A stretch of 5,585 bases of DNA. Origin: an uncultured Methylobacillus sp. GTDB lineage: Bacteria > Pseudomonadota > Gammaproteobacteria > Burkholderiales > Methylophilaceae. Each line of letters opens with the position of its first letter. Position 1 is the stretch's first letter. The translations under genes were made by a program, and so were the position numbers. Location of the stretch: positions 1 to 5,585 of the forward strand of contig CAMLME010000123.1 in assembly GCA_946481235.1 (NCBI GenBank). The letters run 5' to 3'. Of this stretch, positions 1 to 5,585 are shown piece by piece. Under the pieces are notes generated by a model, which made no database searches, had not been told where the DNA came from, and worked only from the letters and a program-made list of their open reading frames with translations.

Positions 1-812
1 AACTTGTCGCCCTGGTAGCGCAGGTAGGATTCCATCTCGAACTCGACGTCGAAGCTGTACTTGATCTCGTCGTGCTTCATCTTGCGACCGAATTTGGCAC
101 CCATCGCATCGTCCGACAGATAGGTGATGTGGCCCAGCATGCGCGCGATGCGCAGACCACGGCGCGGCACGACACCGTGCTCGTAGTAATCGCCGCCGTA
201 AAATTCGGGATCGGTGATGATGGCCTGGCGCGCGACTTCGTTGAATGCCATATTCTGCGCAGTGAGATTGGGCGCAGCGGCAATGACCAGCGCGTTCTTC
301 ACGCGATCGGGATAAGTGAGTGTCCACTGCAAGGCTTGCATGCCGCCCAGGCTACCGCCGACGATGGCCGCGAAACTTTCGATGCCGAGATAATCGGCCA
401 GTCGTGCCTGCGAAGCTACCCAGTCGTCGACGGTGACGACCGGAAACGCCGAGCCCCACGGTTTTCCGGAAGCCGGGTTGATCGTCTTCGGTCCGGTAGA
501 GCCGTTGCATCCGCCAAGATTGTTGACGCCGATCACGAAAAAGCGGTTTGTATCCAGCGGCTTGCCGGGGCCGATCATGTTGTCCCACCAGCCGGGATAT
601 TTGTCGTCTTCGCTGTATTTGCCGGCGACGTGGTGCGTGCCGGAAAGCGCGTGGCAGATCAGGACGGCGTTGGATTTGTCGGCATTGAGCGTGCCATAGG
701 TTTCATAGACGAGGTCGTAAGCAGGCAGCACCGCGCCGCTTTTAAGCGGCAGTGGTTCGGAAAAATGCGCGTTTTGCGGAGCGACGATCCCGACGGATGA
801 TAAATCAGACAT
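1..812 (-). CDS. metX: Homoserine O-acyltransferase MetX (acetyl- or succinyl-), N-terminal 270 residues, cut by the left window edge
   Basis: MetX transfers an acyl group from acetyl-CoA or succinyl-CoA to the homoserine hydroxyl, the activating step of methionine synthesis in the cytoplasm. It is an alpha/beta-hydrolase-fold enzyme. Read from ATG at 812, the protein shows LICHALSG (51-58), [13 protein letters not shown] (73-85), [13 protein letters not shown] (96-108) and the nucleophile elbow GGSLGGMQ (152-159) with the expected catalytic Ser154. [10 protein letters not shown] follows near 189-198. The catalytic Asp and His lie beyond the window. The start is chosen because the first residues ([13 protein letters not shown]) fit the usual short N-terminus. 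No Shine-Dalgarno precedes it; instead TATAAT ends six bases upstream, suggesting a leaderless mRNA. Many betaproteobacterial members are reported to use succinyl-CoA, so the acyl donor is left open. The family is about 380 residues, and metW often follows it in this class, but that position is outside the window. Confidence 0.96.
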   Translation of the reverse strand, partial: MSDLSSVGIVAPQNAHFSEPLPLKSGAVLPAYDLVYETYGTLNADKSNAVLICHALSGTHHVAGKYSEDDKYPGWWDNMIGPGKPLDTNRFFVIGVNNLGGCNGSTGPKTINPASGKPWGSAFPVVTVDDWVASQARLADYLGIESFAAIVGGSLGGMQALQWTLTYPDRVKNALVIAAAPNLTAQNMAFNEVARQAIITDPEFYGGDYYEHGVVPRRGLRIARMLGHITYLSDDAMGAKFGRKMKHDEIKYSFDVEFEMESYLRYQGDK

Positions 813-818
813 GGCGCG

Positions 819-824
819 ATTATA
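819..824 (-). promoter_or_regulatory. Perfect -10 hexamer for metX, placed for a leaderless transcript
   Basis: The minus strand reads TATAAT at 824 to 819, a perfect sigma-70 -10 match. Transcription normally starts about seven bases past the hexamer, which is position 812, the A of the metX ATG. I see no good -35 element at 16 to 18 bp spacing, and no TG extension. The upstream part of this promoter would lie inside the coding region of the divergent gene. The hexamer and its position are seen directly; promoter activity is inferred. Confidence 0.6.
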
Positions 825-826
825 CT
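821..826 (+). promoter_or_regulatory. Near-consensus -10 hexamer for the gamma-carbonic-anhydrase-like gene, interleaved with the metX -10
   Basis: The plus strand reads TATACT at 821-826, five of six bases of the sigma-70 consensus, overlapping the opposite-strand TATAAT (824 to 819) by four bases. The expected transcription start is 833-835, essentially the ATG at 835. No convincing -35 box is visible; it would have to lie inside the metX coding sequence near 798-804. There is no Shine-Dalgarno before 835, which fits a leaderless message. Activity is inferred. Confidence 0.42.
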
Positions 827-834
827 ATGGCCTT

Positions 835-1383
835 ATGCACGCCGCTCCTCCTCCCAATATCGCTTCCTATCAAGGCATCGCGCCGCAACTCGGCACGGGC
901 GTTTACATTCATCCCGGAGCGTACGTCATCGGCGACGTGGTGCTGGGCGATGATGTGTCCGTGTGGCCAGGAGCGGTTATTCGCGGAGACGTCAACCATA
1001 TCCGCATCGGTGCCGGCTCCAATATCCAGGACGCCAGTGTGCTGCACGTCAGCCACAAATCGAGCTGGGACCCTAACGGTTCGCCGCTGATCATCGGCAG
1101 CAACGTCACTGTCGGACACAAGGTGATCCTGCATGGCTGCACCATCGCTGACGAATGTTTGATCGGCATGGGCGCCATTGTGATGGACAAGGTCGTGATC
1201 GAGTCGCATGTGCTGCTGGGCGCAGGCAGTCTGGTGCCGGAGGGGCGCGTGCTGGAAAGTGGCCACCTTTATCTCGGCAGTCCGGCGCGCAAGGTGCGGC
1301 CTTTGAATGAGCGTGAGCTGGCGCATTTTCTGTATTCCGCGCAGCATTACATTCGCTTGAAAAACAATTACATGGCTGGTTAA
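835..1383 (+). CDS. Gamma-carbonic-anhydrase-like left-handed beta-helix protein (YrdA/PaaY family)
   Basis: A 182-residue cytoplasmic hexapeptide-repeat protein, expected to be a trimer with metal sites between subunits. Repeats run from about residue 30 to 150 (VIGDVVLGDDVSVWPGAVIRGD at the front, LGAGSLVPEG and LYLGSPARKVRPL near the end), followed by a C-terminal helix rich in aromatic and basic residues. The three zinc-ligand histidines of the family are present: His71 (VLHV), His95 (VGHK) and His100 (LHGC), plus Arg50 of the RGD turn. The sequence closely matches E. coli YrdA as I remember it, including LHVSHKSS. The acidic residues used for proton transfer in the archaeal enzyme Cam are not seen, so carbonic anhydrase activity is uncertain. 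ATG 835 is preferred because the N-terminus then matches the family length; ATG 811 would add eight residues and overlap the metX start codon. Neither start has a Shine-Dalgarno. Confidence 0.9.
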   Translation: MHAAPPPNIASYQGIAPQLGTGVYIHPGAYVIGDVVLGDDVSVWPGAVIRGDVNHIRIGAGSNIQDASVLHVSHKSSWDPNGSPLIIGSNVTVGHKVILHGCTIADECLIGMGAIVMDKVVIESHVLLGAGSLVPEGRVLESGHLYLGSPARKVRPLNERELAHFLYSAQHYIRLKNNYMAG

Positions 1384-1410
1384 GGGGGACGCGGACGATG
1401 CGATTCAGGG

Positions 1411-1416
1411 TATAAT
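1411..1416 (+). promoter_or_regulatory. Perfect -10 hexamer for the 188-residue unknown gene
   Basis: TATAAT at 1411-1416 lies in the 66 bp spacer after the hexapeptide-repeat gene. The predicted transcription start is near 1423, giving a leader of about 27 bases that contains the Shine-Dalgarno. The -35 region (about 1387-1394) is a poor match. This suggests the downstream gene has its own promoter and is not simply co-transcribed with the gene before it. Confidence 0.55.
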
Positions 1417-1437
1417 CCGGAATTGATTTCAAACTCC

Positions 1438-1443
1438 AAGGAA
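1438..1443 (+). promoter_or_regulatory. Shine-Dalgarno that sets the start at ATG 1450
   Basis: AAGGAA at 1438-1443 is followed by a six-base spacer and ATG at 1450. This decides among three in-frame starts: TTG 1423, which would be at the expected transcription start, ATG 1450, and ATG 1456 two codons further on. Confidence 0.65.
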
Positions 1444-1449
1444 TTCCCC

Positions 1450-2016
1450 ATGCGCATGGAAGTTCACGTGCACGGCTACATCGAACTGGTCGAAGGCGTC
1501 AGCAAGCGCCAGGTTGAAGGCGCGCTGCGCCCGCTGCTGCAATATCTCGATGCGGAACATCTGAATGAAGTGCAAAGCCTGGAGCCGGATCAGCCCGGCC
1601 TCTCGTTCAACGAGCGAAATTACAGCATTGAAATGTGCTGCACGCTGGAAGTTGGGCGCAATTTCTTTTCATCGCTGGAGTCCTCGATGCATGCGCTCGG
1701 ACGACTGGTTGAGACGGCCACCGCCATTGAAGTCATCCTGTACCACGAAGACGGCCGCGACGAAACTCAACTGATGTTCGTCGGTCCGACGCCCGCCGCT
1801 ATCCTTGATGCTCAGCGCCGCCGCATGGTGGAAGATGTTTCCAATCTGTTGACGCGCCATTTCAAGCAGGATGCGGTTGATGAGGTGGCTAAATTGATCG
1901 GCGATCTGTTCCGCCGCGAAGAAGGCAAGGCGACCCAGGCGGCGCCGGTGCAGGAGCCGGAAGATCCCACTACGGTACAGATTCCCGGCGAGCCGGGACG
2001 CCACCGCCTGCATTGA
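1450..2016 (+). CDS. Conserved-looking cytoplasmic protein of unknown function, 188 residues
   Basis: I do not recognise a function. The product has no signal peptide or membrane segment. It opens with MRMEVHVHGYIELVEGV, a beta-strand-like start, then a helix (about 18-35), an alternating stretch with NYSIEMCCTLEVGRNFF (57-73), and helix SSLESSMHALGRLVETA (74-90). A strand follows with an acidic turn, IEVILYHEDGRDE (93-105), then MFVGPTPAAILDAQRRRMVEDVSNLLTRHF (109-138) and an amphipathic helix DEVAKLIGDLFRREEG (144-159). The last 28 residues are rich in Pro, Glu and Gln and look disordered. The body resembles a betaproteobacterial family of unknown function that I recall only vaguely (possibly DUF6806), which I could not verify. 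Codon use matches its neighbours. It has its own promoter and Shine-Dalgarno and ends 25 bp before the prmC stop, in convergent orientation. It has no evident tie to either neighbour. Confidence 0.85.
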   Translation: MRMEVHVHGYIELVEGVSKRQVEGALRPLLQYLDAEHLNEVQSLEPDQPGLSFNERNYSIEMCCTLEVGRNFFSSLESSMHALGRLVETATAIEVILYHEDGRDETQLMFVGPTPAAILDAQRRRMVEDVSNLLTRHFKQDAVDEVAKLIGDLFRREEGKATQAAPVQEPEDPTTVQIPGEPGRHRLH

Positions 2017-2020
2017 TTTT

Positions 2021-2054
2021 GTAGGTCGGATAACGCTGCGCTCATCCGCCCTGC
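2021..2054. repeat. REP-like imperfect palindrome with a GTAG foot, at the convergent gene ends
   Basis: GTAGG (2021-2025) pairs with CCTGC (2050-2054) with one G-T wobble. After one mismatch, CGGAT (2027-2031) pairs exactly with ATCCG (2044-2048), leaving a 12-base loop that contains GCTGCG. The layout GTAGG..CGGAT..GCGC..ATCCG resembles REP-type elements spread through many proteobacterial genomes between genes. These are characterised by a GTAG-type tetranucleotide beside a hairpin and are thought to be moved by RAYT (IS200/IS605-like) transposases. The hairpin fills the gap between the two convergent genes and covers the last codons of prmC. There is no clear T tract, so intrinsic terminator activity is doubtful, though it could protect 3' ends. 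Only one copy is visible, so its repetitive nature is inferred. Confidence 0.6.
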
Positions 2055-2905
2055 GAATACCTGCCCAACGTCACCCGTTGTATTCCTGCCAGATCGGCCG
2101 CATGACCGATCTCGCTAAATCCTGCTTCTTTTAGCAAGCCCGCCACCCGTTCCGCCTGATCGTAACCATGCTCCAGCAACAGCCAGCCGTCATGATTCAG
2201 GTGGGCTGGCGCGAGTGCAACTATCCGCCGAATATCATTTAGCCCATCCGCGCCTGAAGCGAGTGCGGATTGAGGTTCGAAACGCAGGTCGCCCTGCTCC
2301 AGATGCGGGTCGGCGGCAGCAATGTACGGCGGATTGCTAACGATGATGTCGAAGGTTTCTCCCTCTACCGCCGAGAACCAGTCGCTTTGCAGCAGTCGTA
2401 AATTGGAAGCGGCGAGAAGTTCTGCATTCTTGCGTGTTATCGCCAGCGCCTCTGCGGATTGTTCTATCCCGGTCACCTGCGCGTCGGGCCGGTTTACGGC
2501 AATCGCAATGGCAATCGCGCCGCTGCCGACGCCAAGGTCAAGTATCCGCCACGATGCGGACGAAGTTTCAGGGATAAGTTTCAGTGCGGCGTCGACCAGC
2601 GTTTCCGTATCCGGTCGGGGAATCAGCACGCCGGGCGCAACGATGAACTCCAGTCCGTAAAACTCGCGCCGGCCAAGAATGTAAGCGACCGGCTCACCCT
2701 TCAGCCGGCGTTGCAGTAGGCTGTCGAAACAGGCTTGTTCTTCATTGGTAAGCGGCTGGTCGGCATGTGCAATGAGCCATGCACGAGAGACATTCAATGC
2801 ATGCCGCAGCAGCGTTTGCGCATCGACGCGTGCTTCGTCGGCGGGCAGGCCCAGGTCTTGCGCAAGCTGCTGCCGTGCTTTGGAAAGCAAGGCTTGCGGC
2901 GTCAC
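2042..2905 (-). CDS. prmC: PrmC (HemK), release-factor glutamine N5-methyltransferase
   Basis: PrmC uses S-adenosylmethionine to methylate the glutamine of the GGQ motif in release factors 1 and 2, which improves peptide release. The 287-residue protein has the helical N-terminal recognition domain (about 1-85), the LIPRPDTE motif (94-101), and the Rossmann-fold SAM-binding loop DLGVGSGAIA (123-132). It also has the catalytic/substrate motif NPPY (191-194) and ends with RVTLGRY, as E. coli PrmC nearly does. The start is GTG at 2905: it gives the family length and begins two bases after the prfA stop (TGACCGTG). A GGAAGAG sequence lies about ten bases upstream, inside the prfA tail. The reading frame stays open back to ATG 3226, but that extension is only the other frame of prfA. 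The last four residues (SQGG) and the TGA fall in a REP-like palindrome. Its substrate PrfA is the preceding cistron. Confidence 0.96.
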   Translation of the reverse strand: MTPQALLSKARQQLAQDLGLPADEARVDAQTLLRHALNVSRAWLIAHADQPLTNEEQACFDSLLQRRLKGEPVAYILGRREFYGLEFIVAPGVLIPRPDTETLVDAALKLIPETSSASWRILDLGVGSGAIAIAIAVNRPDAQVTGIEQSAEALAITRKNAELLAASNLRLLQSDWFSAVEGETFDIIVSNPPYIAAADPHLEQGDLRFEPQSALASGADGLNDIRRIVALAPAHLNHDGWLLLEHGYDQAERVAGLLKEAGFSEIGHAADLAGIQRVTLGRYSQGG

Positions 2906-2907
2906 GG

Positions 2908-3993
2908 TCAGAGTGACTCTTCCGACAAGGTCGCCAGTAATTCGGCCTGGTGCTCGGCCGCCAGCGCATTGATCAGCTCGTCCATGTCGCCTTGCATGAT
3001 GGCGTCGATCTTGTACAGCGTGAGGTTGATGCGGTGGTCGGTGATACGGCCCTGCGGGAAGTTGTAGGTGCGGATGCGCTCGGAGCGGTCGCCGCTGCCG
3101 ACCAGGCTTTTGCGCGTGGCCGCTTCCTTGGCCTGCTGCTCGCGCACCTGCACGTCCTTGATGCGTGCCGCCAGCACGCGCATCGCGGAGGCTTTGTTGG
3201 AGTGCTGGGAGCGTCCGTCCTGGCATTCGGCAACGATGCCGGTGGGCAGGTGGGTGATGCGCACGGCCGAGTCGGTCTTGTTGATGTGCTGGCCGCCCGC
3301 GCCGCTGGCACGGTAGGTATCGATACGCAGGTCGGCAGGATTGAGCTCCACGTCCGCGACCTCATCGGCTTCGGGCATGATGGCGACGGTGCAGGCCGAG
3401 GTGTGGATGCGCCCCTGGGTTTCGGTCTCGGGAACGCGTTGCACGCGGTGGCCGCCGGATTCGAATTTCAGTTTTGAGTAGGCGCCATAGCCTTCGATGC
3501 GGGCGATGATTTCCTTGTAGCCGCCCAGTTCGGATTCGCTGGCGGAGACCACTTCCACCTTCCAGCGCTGGCGCTCGGCATAGCGCGAGTACATGCGGAA
3601 CAGGTCGCCGGCGAACAGCGCGGATTCATCGCCGCCCGTGCCGGCGCGGATTTCCAGGAAAATGTTGCGCTCGTCGTTGGGATCCTTGGGCAGCAGCAGC
3701 TTCTGCAATTCCAGTGCATTCGCTTCCAGCTTCGCCTTGCCCGCCTCGATTTCCTCCTGCGCAAACTCGCGCATATCGGGATCGGCGGCCATCTCCTGCG
3801 CGGCGGCGATGTCGGCTTCGATCTGCTTGTAGGCGTGATATTGCTCAACGATGGGGCCGAGCTCGGCGTGTTCGCGGGAGAGTTTCCGGTAGTTTTCCAT
3901 GTCTGCCGTCGCACTTTCGCTCGACAGCAGCAGGTTGAGTTCTTCCAGGCGCTCGCTCAGGTGGGCGAGTTTTTTCTGTATGGTGGGTTTCAT
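2908..3993 (-). CDS. prfA: Peptide chain release factor 1 (RF1)
   Basis: RF1 reads UAA and UAG in the ribosomal A site and triggers hydrolysis of peptidyl-tRNA. The 361-residue product matches the normal family length of about 360. It has a helical N-terminal domain (about 1-105), the RAGTGGDE motif (116-123), and the codon-recognition loop with the P-x-T tripeptide as PET (188-190), followed by [11 protein letters not shown]. The peptidyl-transferase motif [15 protein letters not shown] (231-245) contains GGQ at 233-235. The P-x-T tripeptide, as opposed to SPF, identifies RF1 and not RF2. Gln235 is the expected PrmC methylation site. ATG 3993 overlaps the hemA stop as ATGA, and no Shine-Dalgarno is seen before it, so translation probably depends on ribosomes finishing hemA. 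The gene lies between hemA and prmC, a common bacterial order. Confidence 0.98.
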   Translation of the reverse strand: MKPTIQKKLAHLSERLEELNLLLSSESATADMENYRKLSREHAELGPIVEQYHAYKQIEADIAAAQEMAADPDMREFAQEEIEAGKAKLEANALELQKLLLPKDPNDERNIFLEIRAGTGGDESALFAGDLFRMYSRYAERQRWKVEVVSASESELGGYKEIIARIEGYGAYSKLKFESGGHRVQRVPETETQGRIHTSACTVAIMPEADEVADVELNPADLRIDTYRASGAGGQHINKTDSAVRITHLPTGIVAECQDGRSQHSNKASAMRVLAARIKDVQVREQQAKEAATRKSLVGSGDRSERIRTYNFPQGRITDHRINLTLYKIDAIMQGDMDELINALAAEHQAELLATLSEESL

Positions 3994-5234
3994 AGGGTCT
4001 GGTAGAGCTGGCGGATCAGCGCTTCGAGCGCTTCGCGATCTGCGCCGGTGACAGTGTTAAGGGCATGGCTGGGCGCATGCAGGAATTTGTTGGTAAGCGT
4101 GTTGCTGAGCGTTTCCAGCACGCGCTGCGGGTCTTCGCCGCGCGCAATTTGTTTGAGCGCCTTTTCGACTTCATGGCGACGCACGCGATCGGCATGGTCG
4201 CGCAAAGCCCGGATCGTGGGCACGGCTTCGCGCGTTTCAAGCCAGTGCATGAAGTTGTCGACGCGCACGTCGATGATGGTTTCGGCTTCCGCCGCGGCTT
4301 GCTGGCGACTGCCCAGGCCTTCCTGCACGATCTGCGCGAGATCGTCCACGCTGTATAGAAATACGTCGTCCAGATCGGCAACTTCCGCCTCCACGTCGCG
4401 CGGCACGGCAAGGTCGACCATGAACATCGGGCGGTGTTTGCGCAGCTTGACTGCGCGCTCCACCATGCCGAGGCCGACAATGGGCAGCTGGCTGGCCGTG
4501 CTGGTGATGACGATATCGAAGTCGGCGAGATGGTCCGGCAGATCGGCGAGCAGGATGGCTTGGCCATTGAAGCGCTGTGCGAGCAATAAGCCGCGCTCCA
4601 GCGTCCGGTTGGCAACAGTAATCGAAGCGGGCTGTTGCGTGGCGAAATGTTCGGCGCACAGCTCGATCATCTCGCCGGCGCCGATGAACAGCACCTTGAG
4701 CGGTTTGAGGTCGCCGAAAATGCGTTGCGCCAGCTTGACGGAGGCGGCAGCCATCGACACCGAGCTGGCGCCGATGTCGGTGTTGGTACGGACTTCCTTG
4801 GCGACGGCAAAAGTCTTCTGGAAAAGCTTGTGCAGCAGCGTGCCCAAGGTGCCGGCATTTTCGGCGATCTTCACCGCCTGCTTCATCTGGCCGAGGATTT
4901 GCGGTTCGCCGAGCACCATCGAATCCAGGCCGGCGGCTACGCGGAAGGCATGCTTGACGGCGTCATGGCTGTTCAAGGTATAGGTATAAGGCTGAATCGA
5001 AGACGGCTGCAGGCGATGGTATTCCGCCAGCCAGTCCAGCGCCGCCTGCGGATCGTCCGTGTTGCAGTACAGCTCTGTGCGGTTGCAGGTAGAGAGAATG
5101 GCGGCTTCCTTCACCGGCCGATGCGCGGTGAGATCGCGCAGCGCAAGGCTCAAGCTTTCGCTATGGAAAGCGACGTGCTCACGGATGGAAACGGGGGCGG
5201 TGGTGTGGTTTACGCCTAGGGCAAACAGATGCAT
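3990..5234 (-). CDS. hemA: Glutamyl-tRNA reductase
   Basis: HemA reduces glutamyl-tRNA(Glu) with NADPH to glutamate-1-semialdehyde, the first committed step of heme, siroheme and cobalamin precursor synthesis by the C5 pathway. The protein has 414 residues, the usual size. It opens with [20 protein letters not shown] (4-23) and carries the catalytic cysteine in STCNRTELY (Cys50). The conserved segment [14 protein letters not shown] (103-116) follows, then the NADPH-binding GAGEM (185-189), VANRT (207-211) and MVDLAVPRD (272-280). The C-terminal part (about 315-414) is the helical dimerisation domain. ATG 5234 fits the family N-terminus; only a weak GGA at about ten bases serves as Shine-Dalgarno. 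It is the first gene of a minus-strand operon with prfA and prmC and diverges from rpe. No heme-responsive element is recognisable upstream. Confidence 0.98.
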   Translation of the reverse strand: MHLFALGVNHTTAPVSIREHVAFHSESLSLALRDLTAHRPVKEAAILSTCNRTELYCNTDDPQAALDWLAEYHRLQPSSIQPYTYTLNSHDAVKHAFRVAAGLDSMVLGEPQILGQMKQAVKIAENAGTLGTLLHKLFQKTFAVAKEVRTNTDIGASSVSMAAASVKLAQRIFGDLKPLKVLFIGAGEMIELCAEHFATQQPASITVANRTLERGLLLAQRFNGQAILLADLPDHLADFDIVITSTASQLPIVGLGMVERAVKLRKHRPMFMVDLAVPRDVEAEVADLDDVFLYSVDDLAQIVQEGLGSRQQAAAEAETIIDVRVDNFMHWLETREAVPTIRALRDHADRVRRHEVEKALKQIARGEDPQRVLETLSNTLTNKFLHAPSHALNTVTGADREALEALIRQLYQTL

Positions 5235-5289
5235 GGCGCAATTTTCCGTTATCGGATGGGCTTAAGCAACAATTTCAGACGTTAATCTC

Positions 5290-5297
5290 TTTATAAA
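5290..5297. promoter_or_regulatory. Self-complementary TTTATAAA: candidate hemA -10, readable on both strands
   Basis: The eight-base palindrome TTTATAAA contains TATAAA on both strands (minus 5295 to 5290, plus 5292-5297). On the minus strand it would start hemA mRNA near 5283, leaving a leader of about 49 bases. On the plus strand it would start near 5304, well upstream of rpe. No good -35 element is visible for either direction. It is the best hemA -10 candidate I can find in the 220 bp spacer, but AT-rich sequence makes chance matches likely. Confidence 0.35.
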
Positions 5298-5336
5298 TCA
5301 AAAACCGATGCATTCAGGGTGGATTTTGTGAAAGGC

Positions 5337-5378
5337 GACGCCCCGATTTTGCCGGATAGCGGCGTCATTTTTGATTTT
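5337..5378 (+). terminator. Hairpin followed by a T-rich tract inside the divergent hemA-rpe spacer
   Basis: GACGCC (5337-5342) is an exact inverted match to GGCGTC (5361-5366), with an 18-base loop that contains a second small hairpin, GCCG (5351-5354) with CGGC (5360-5363). The two cannot form fully together. On the plus strand the stem is followed by ATTTTTGATTTT, as in an intrinsic terminator. No plus-strand gene ends upstream, since hemA runs the other way, so a terminator here would only make sense for a short untranslated or read-through transcript. The stem is short for its loop, so this is a weak call. Confidence 0.3.
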
Positions 5379-5417
5379 CCTGAGGAATTAGGGGGTTTCT
5401 TGCCTTTCGATTACGGT

Positions 5418-5423
5418 TAAAAT
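5418..5423 (+). promoter_or_regulatory. Candidate -10 hexamer for rpe
   Basis: TAAAAT at 5418-5423 matches five of six bases of the sigma-70 -10 consensus. Transcription would begin near 5430, giving a leader of about 25 bases with the Shine-Dalgarno in it. The -35 region (about 5395-5401, GTTTCTT) is a poor match. Confidence 0.5.
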
Positions 5424-5445
5424 GGCGCTTTTGCCGATTTATCAT

Positions 5446-5450
5446 GGAGG
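5446..5450 (+). promoter_or_regulatory. Strong Shine-Dalgarno for rpe
   Basis: GGAGG at 5446-5450, four bases before ATG 5455, fixes the rpe start. It is by far the strongest Shine-Dalgarno in the window. Confidence 0.75.
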
Positions 5451-5454
5451 GATC

Positions 5455-5585
5455 ATGAGCAAACAATTCCGTATCGCCCCGAGTATTCTTTCCGCGGACT
5501 TCGCGAAGCTGGGCCAGGAAATTACCGACGTCATCGCCTCCGGCGCCGATATCATTCACTTCGACGTGATGGACAACCATTACGT
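5455..5585 (+). CDS. rpe: Ribulose-phosphate 3-epimerase, first 43 codons, cut by the right window edge
   Basis: Rpe interconverts ribulose 5-phosphate and xylulose 5-phosphate in the pentose phosphate pathway, or in the Calvin cycle in autotrophs. It is a metal-dependent TIM-barrel enzyme of about 225 residues, of which only the start is present. The visible part carries the family signatures [14 protein letters not shown] (7-20) and [13 protein letters not shown] (31-43). His35 and Asp37 correspond to metal ligands, and Asp37 to a catalytic acid/base residue of the family. The ATG follows a strong Shine-Dalgarno, and the N-terminus matches E. coli Rpe closely. It is divergent from hemA. In many betaproteobacteria rpe is followed by gph and trpE, which cannot be checked here. 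Confidence 0.96.
   Translation, partial: MSKQFRIAPSILSADFAKLGQEITDVIASGADIIHFDVMDNHY

Noticed and set aside
72..800. A 242-residue open frame on the plus strand over metX
   Set aside because: The metX protein on the minus strand has all family motifs across the same region; the plus frame has no recognisable domain.
811..834. ATG 811 as the start of the gamma-carbonic-anhydrase-like gene
   Set aside because: It adds eight residues (MARLYYGL) not expected from the family, has no Shine-Dalgarno, and would place the start upstream of the best -10; it is not strictly excluded.
2042..3226. A 394-residue version of PrmC starting at ATG 3226
   Set aside because: The first roughly 107 residues are Arg/His/Pro-rich and simply the alternate frame of prfA; family length and the start of homology both point to GTG 2905.
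4048..4983. A 311-residue open frame antisense to hemA
   Set aside because: Its composition is Ser/Arg/Ala-rich, typical of the reverse frame of a GC-rich gene, with no motif and no Shine-Dalgarno; hemA on the other strand is unmistakable.
5243..5258. Small hairpin TCCG-ATAA-CGGA just before the hemA start that would cover its weak Shine-Dalgarno
   Set aside because: A four-base stem with a four-base loop is too weak to claim as a regulatory switch without conservation data.
5312..5320. ATTCAGGGT shared with positions 1403-1411 in the other spacer
   Set aside because: A single nine-base match, at different positions relative to promoter elements, is compatible with chance.
5322..5378. Three copies of GATTTT at 5322, 5345 and 5373
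   Set aside because: The spacings are irregular (23 and 28 bp) in AT-rich DNA, so there is no case for an operator array.
5444..5458. A four-codon frame ATG GAG GGA TCA TGA overlapping the rpe start
   Set aside because: It overlaps the Shine-Dalgarno itself, has no ribosome site of its own, and such a short frame is likely chance.

Overview
The window looks like ordinary core chromosome of a betaproteobacterium. The evidence is the hemA-prfA-prmC cluster, a metX of the beta/gammaproteobacterial type, an rpe gene with a strong Shine-Dalgarno, even moderately high GC and consistent codon use. The order Nitrosomonadales (for example Gallionellaceae) is a guess from gene content and style, not a demonstrated placement. 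I see no transposase, phage gene, CRISPR array, toxin-antitoxin pair, tRNA or rRNA, and no convincing undescribed multi-gene system. The interesting points are in how the genes are started and ended.

Layout. Positions 1-812 (minus) hold the first 270 residues of a homoserine O-acyltransferase, MetX, running off the left edge. It is divergent from a gamma-carbonic-anhydrase-like protein (835-1383, plus), with only 22 bp between the preferred starts. Two -10-like hexamers on opposite strands interleave in that gap, and each is placed so that its transcript would begin at or within two bases of its own start codon. A short spacer with a good promoter and Shine-Dalgarno leads to a 188-residue protein of unknown function (1450-2016, plus). 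That gene converges on the minus-strand operon hemA (3990-5234), prfA (2908-3993), prmC (2042-2905). A REP-like palindrome sits exactly at the convergence and supplies the prmC stop codon. To the right of hemA is a 220 bp divergent spacer (5235-5454) with promoter-like elements and one hairpin followed by a T-rich tract. It leads into the first 43 codons of rpe, which runs off the right edge.

How the genes work together. HemA makes glutamate-1-semialdehyde from glutamyl-tRNA, the committed step of C5-pathway tetrapyrrole synthesis. PrfA is release factor 1, and PrmC methylates the glutamine of its GGQ motif, so enzyme and substrate are made from adjacent cistrons. hemA and prfA overlap by four bases, and prfA and prmC are two bases apart, which suggests translational coupling. 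MetX (methionine), Rpe (pentose phosphate or Calvin cycle) and the hexapeptide-repeat protein are separate housekeeping units.
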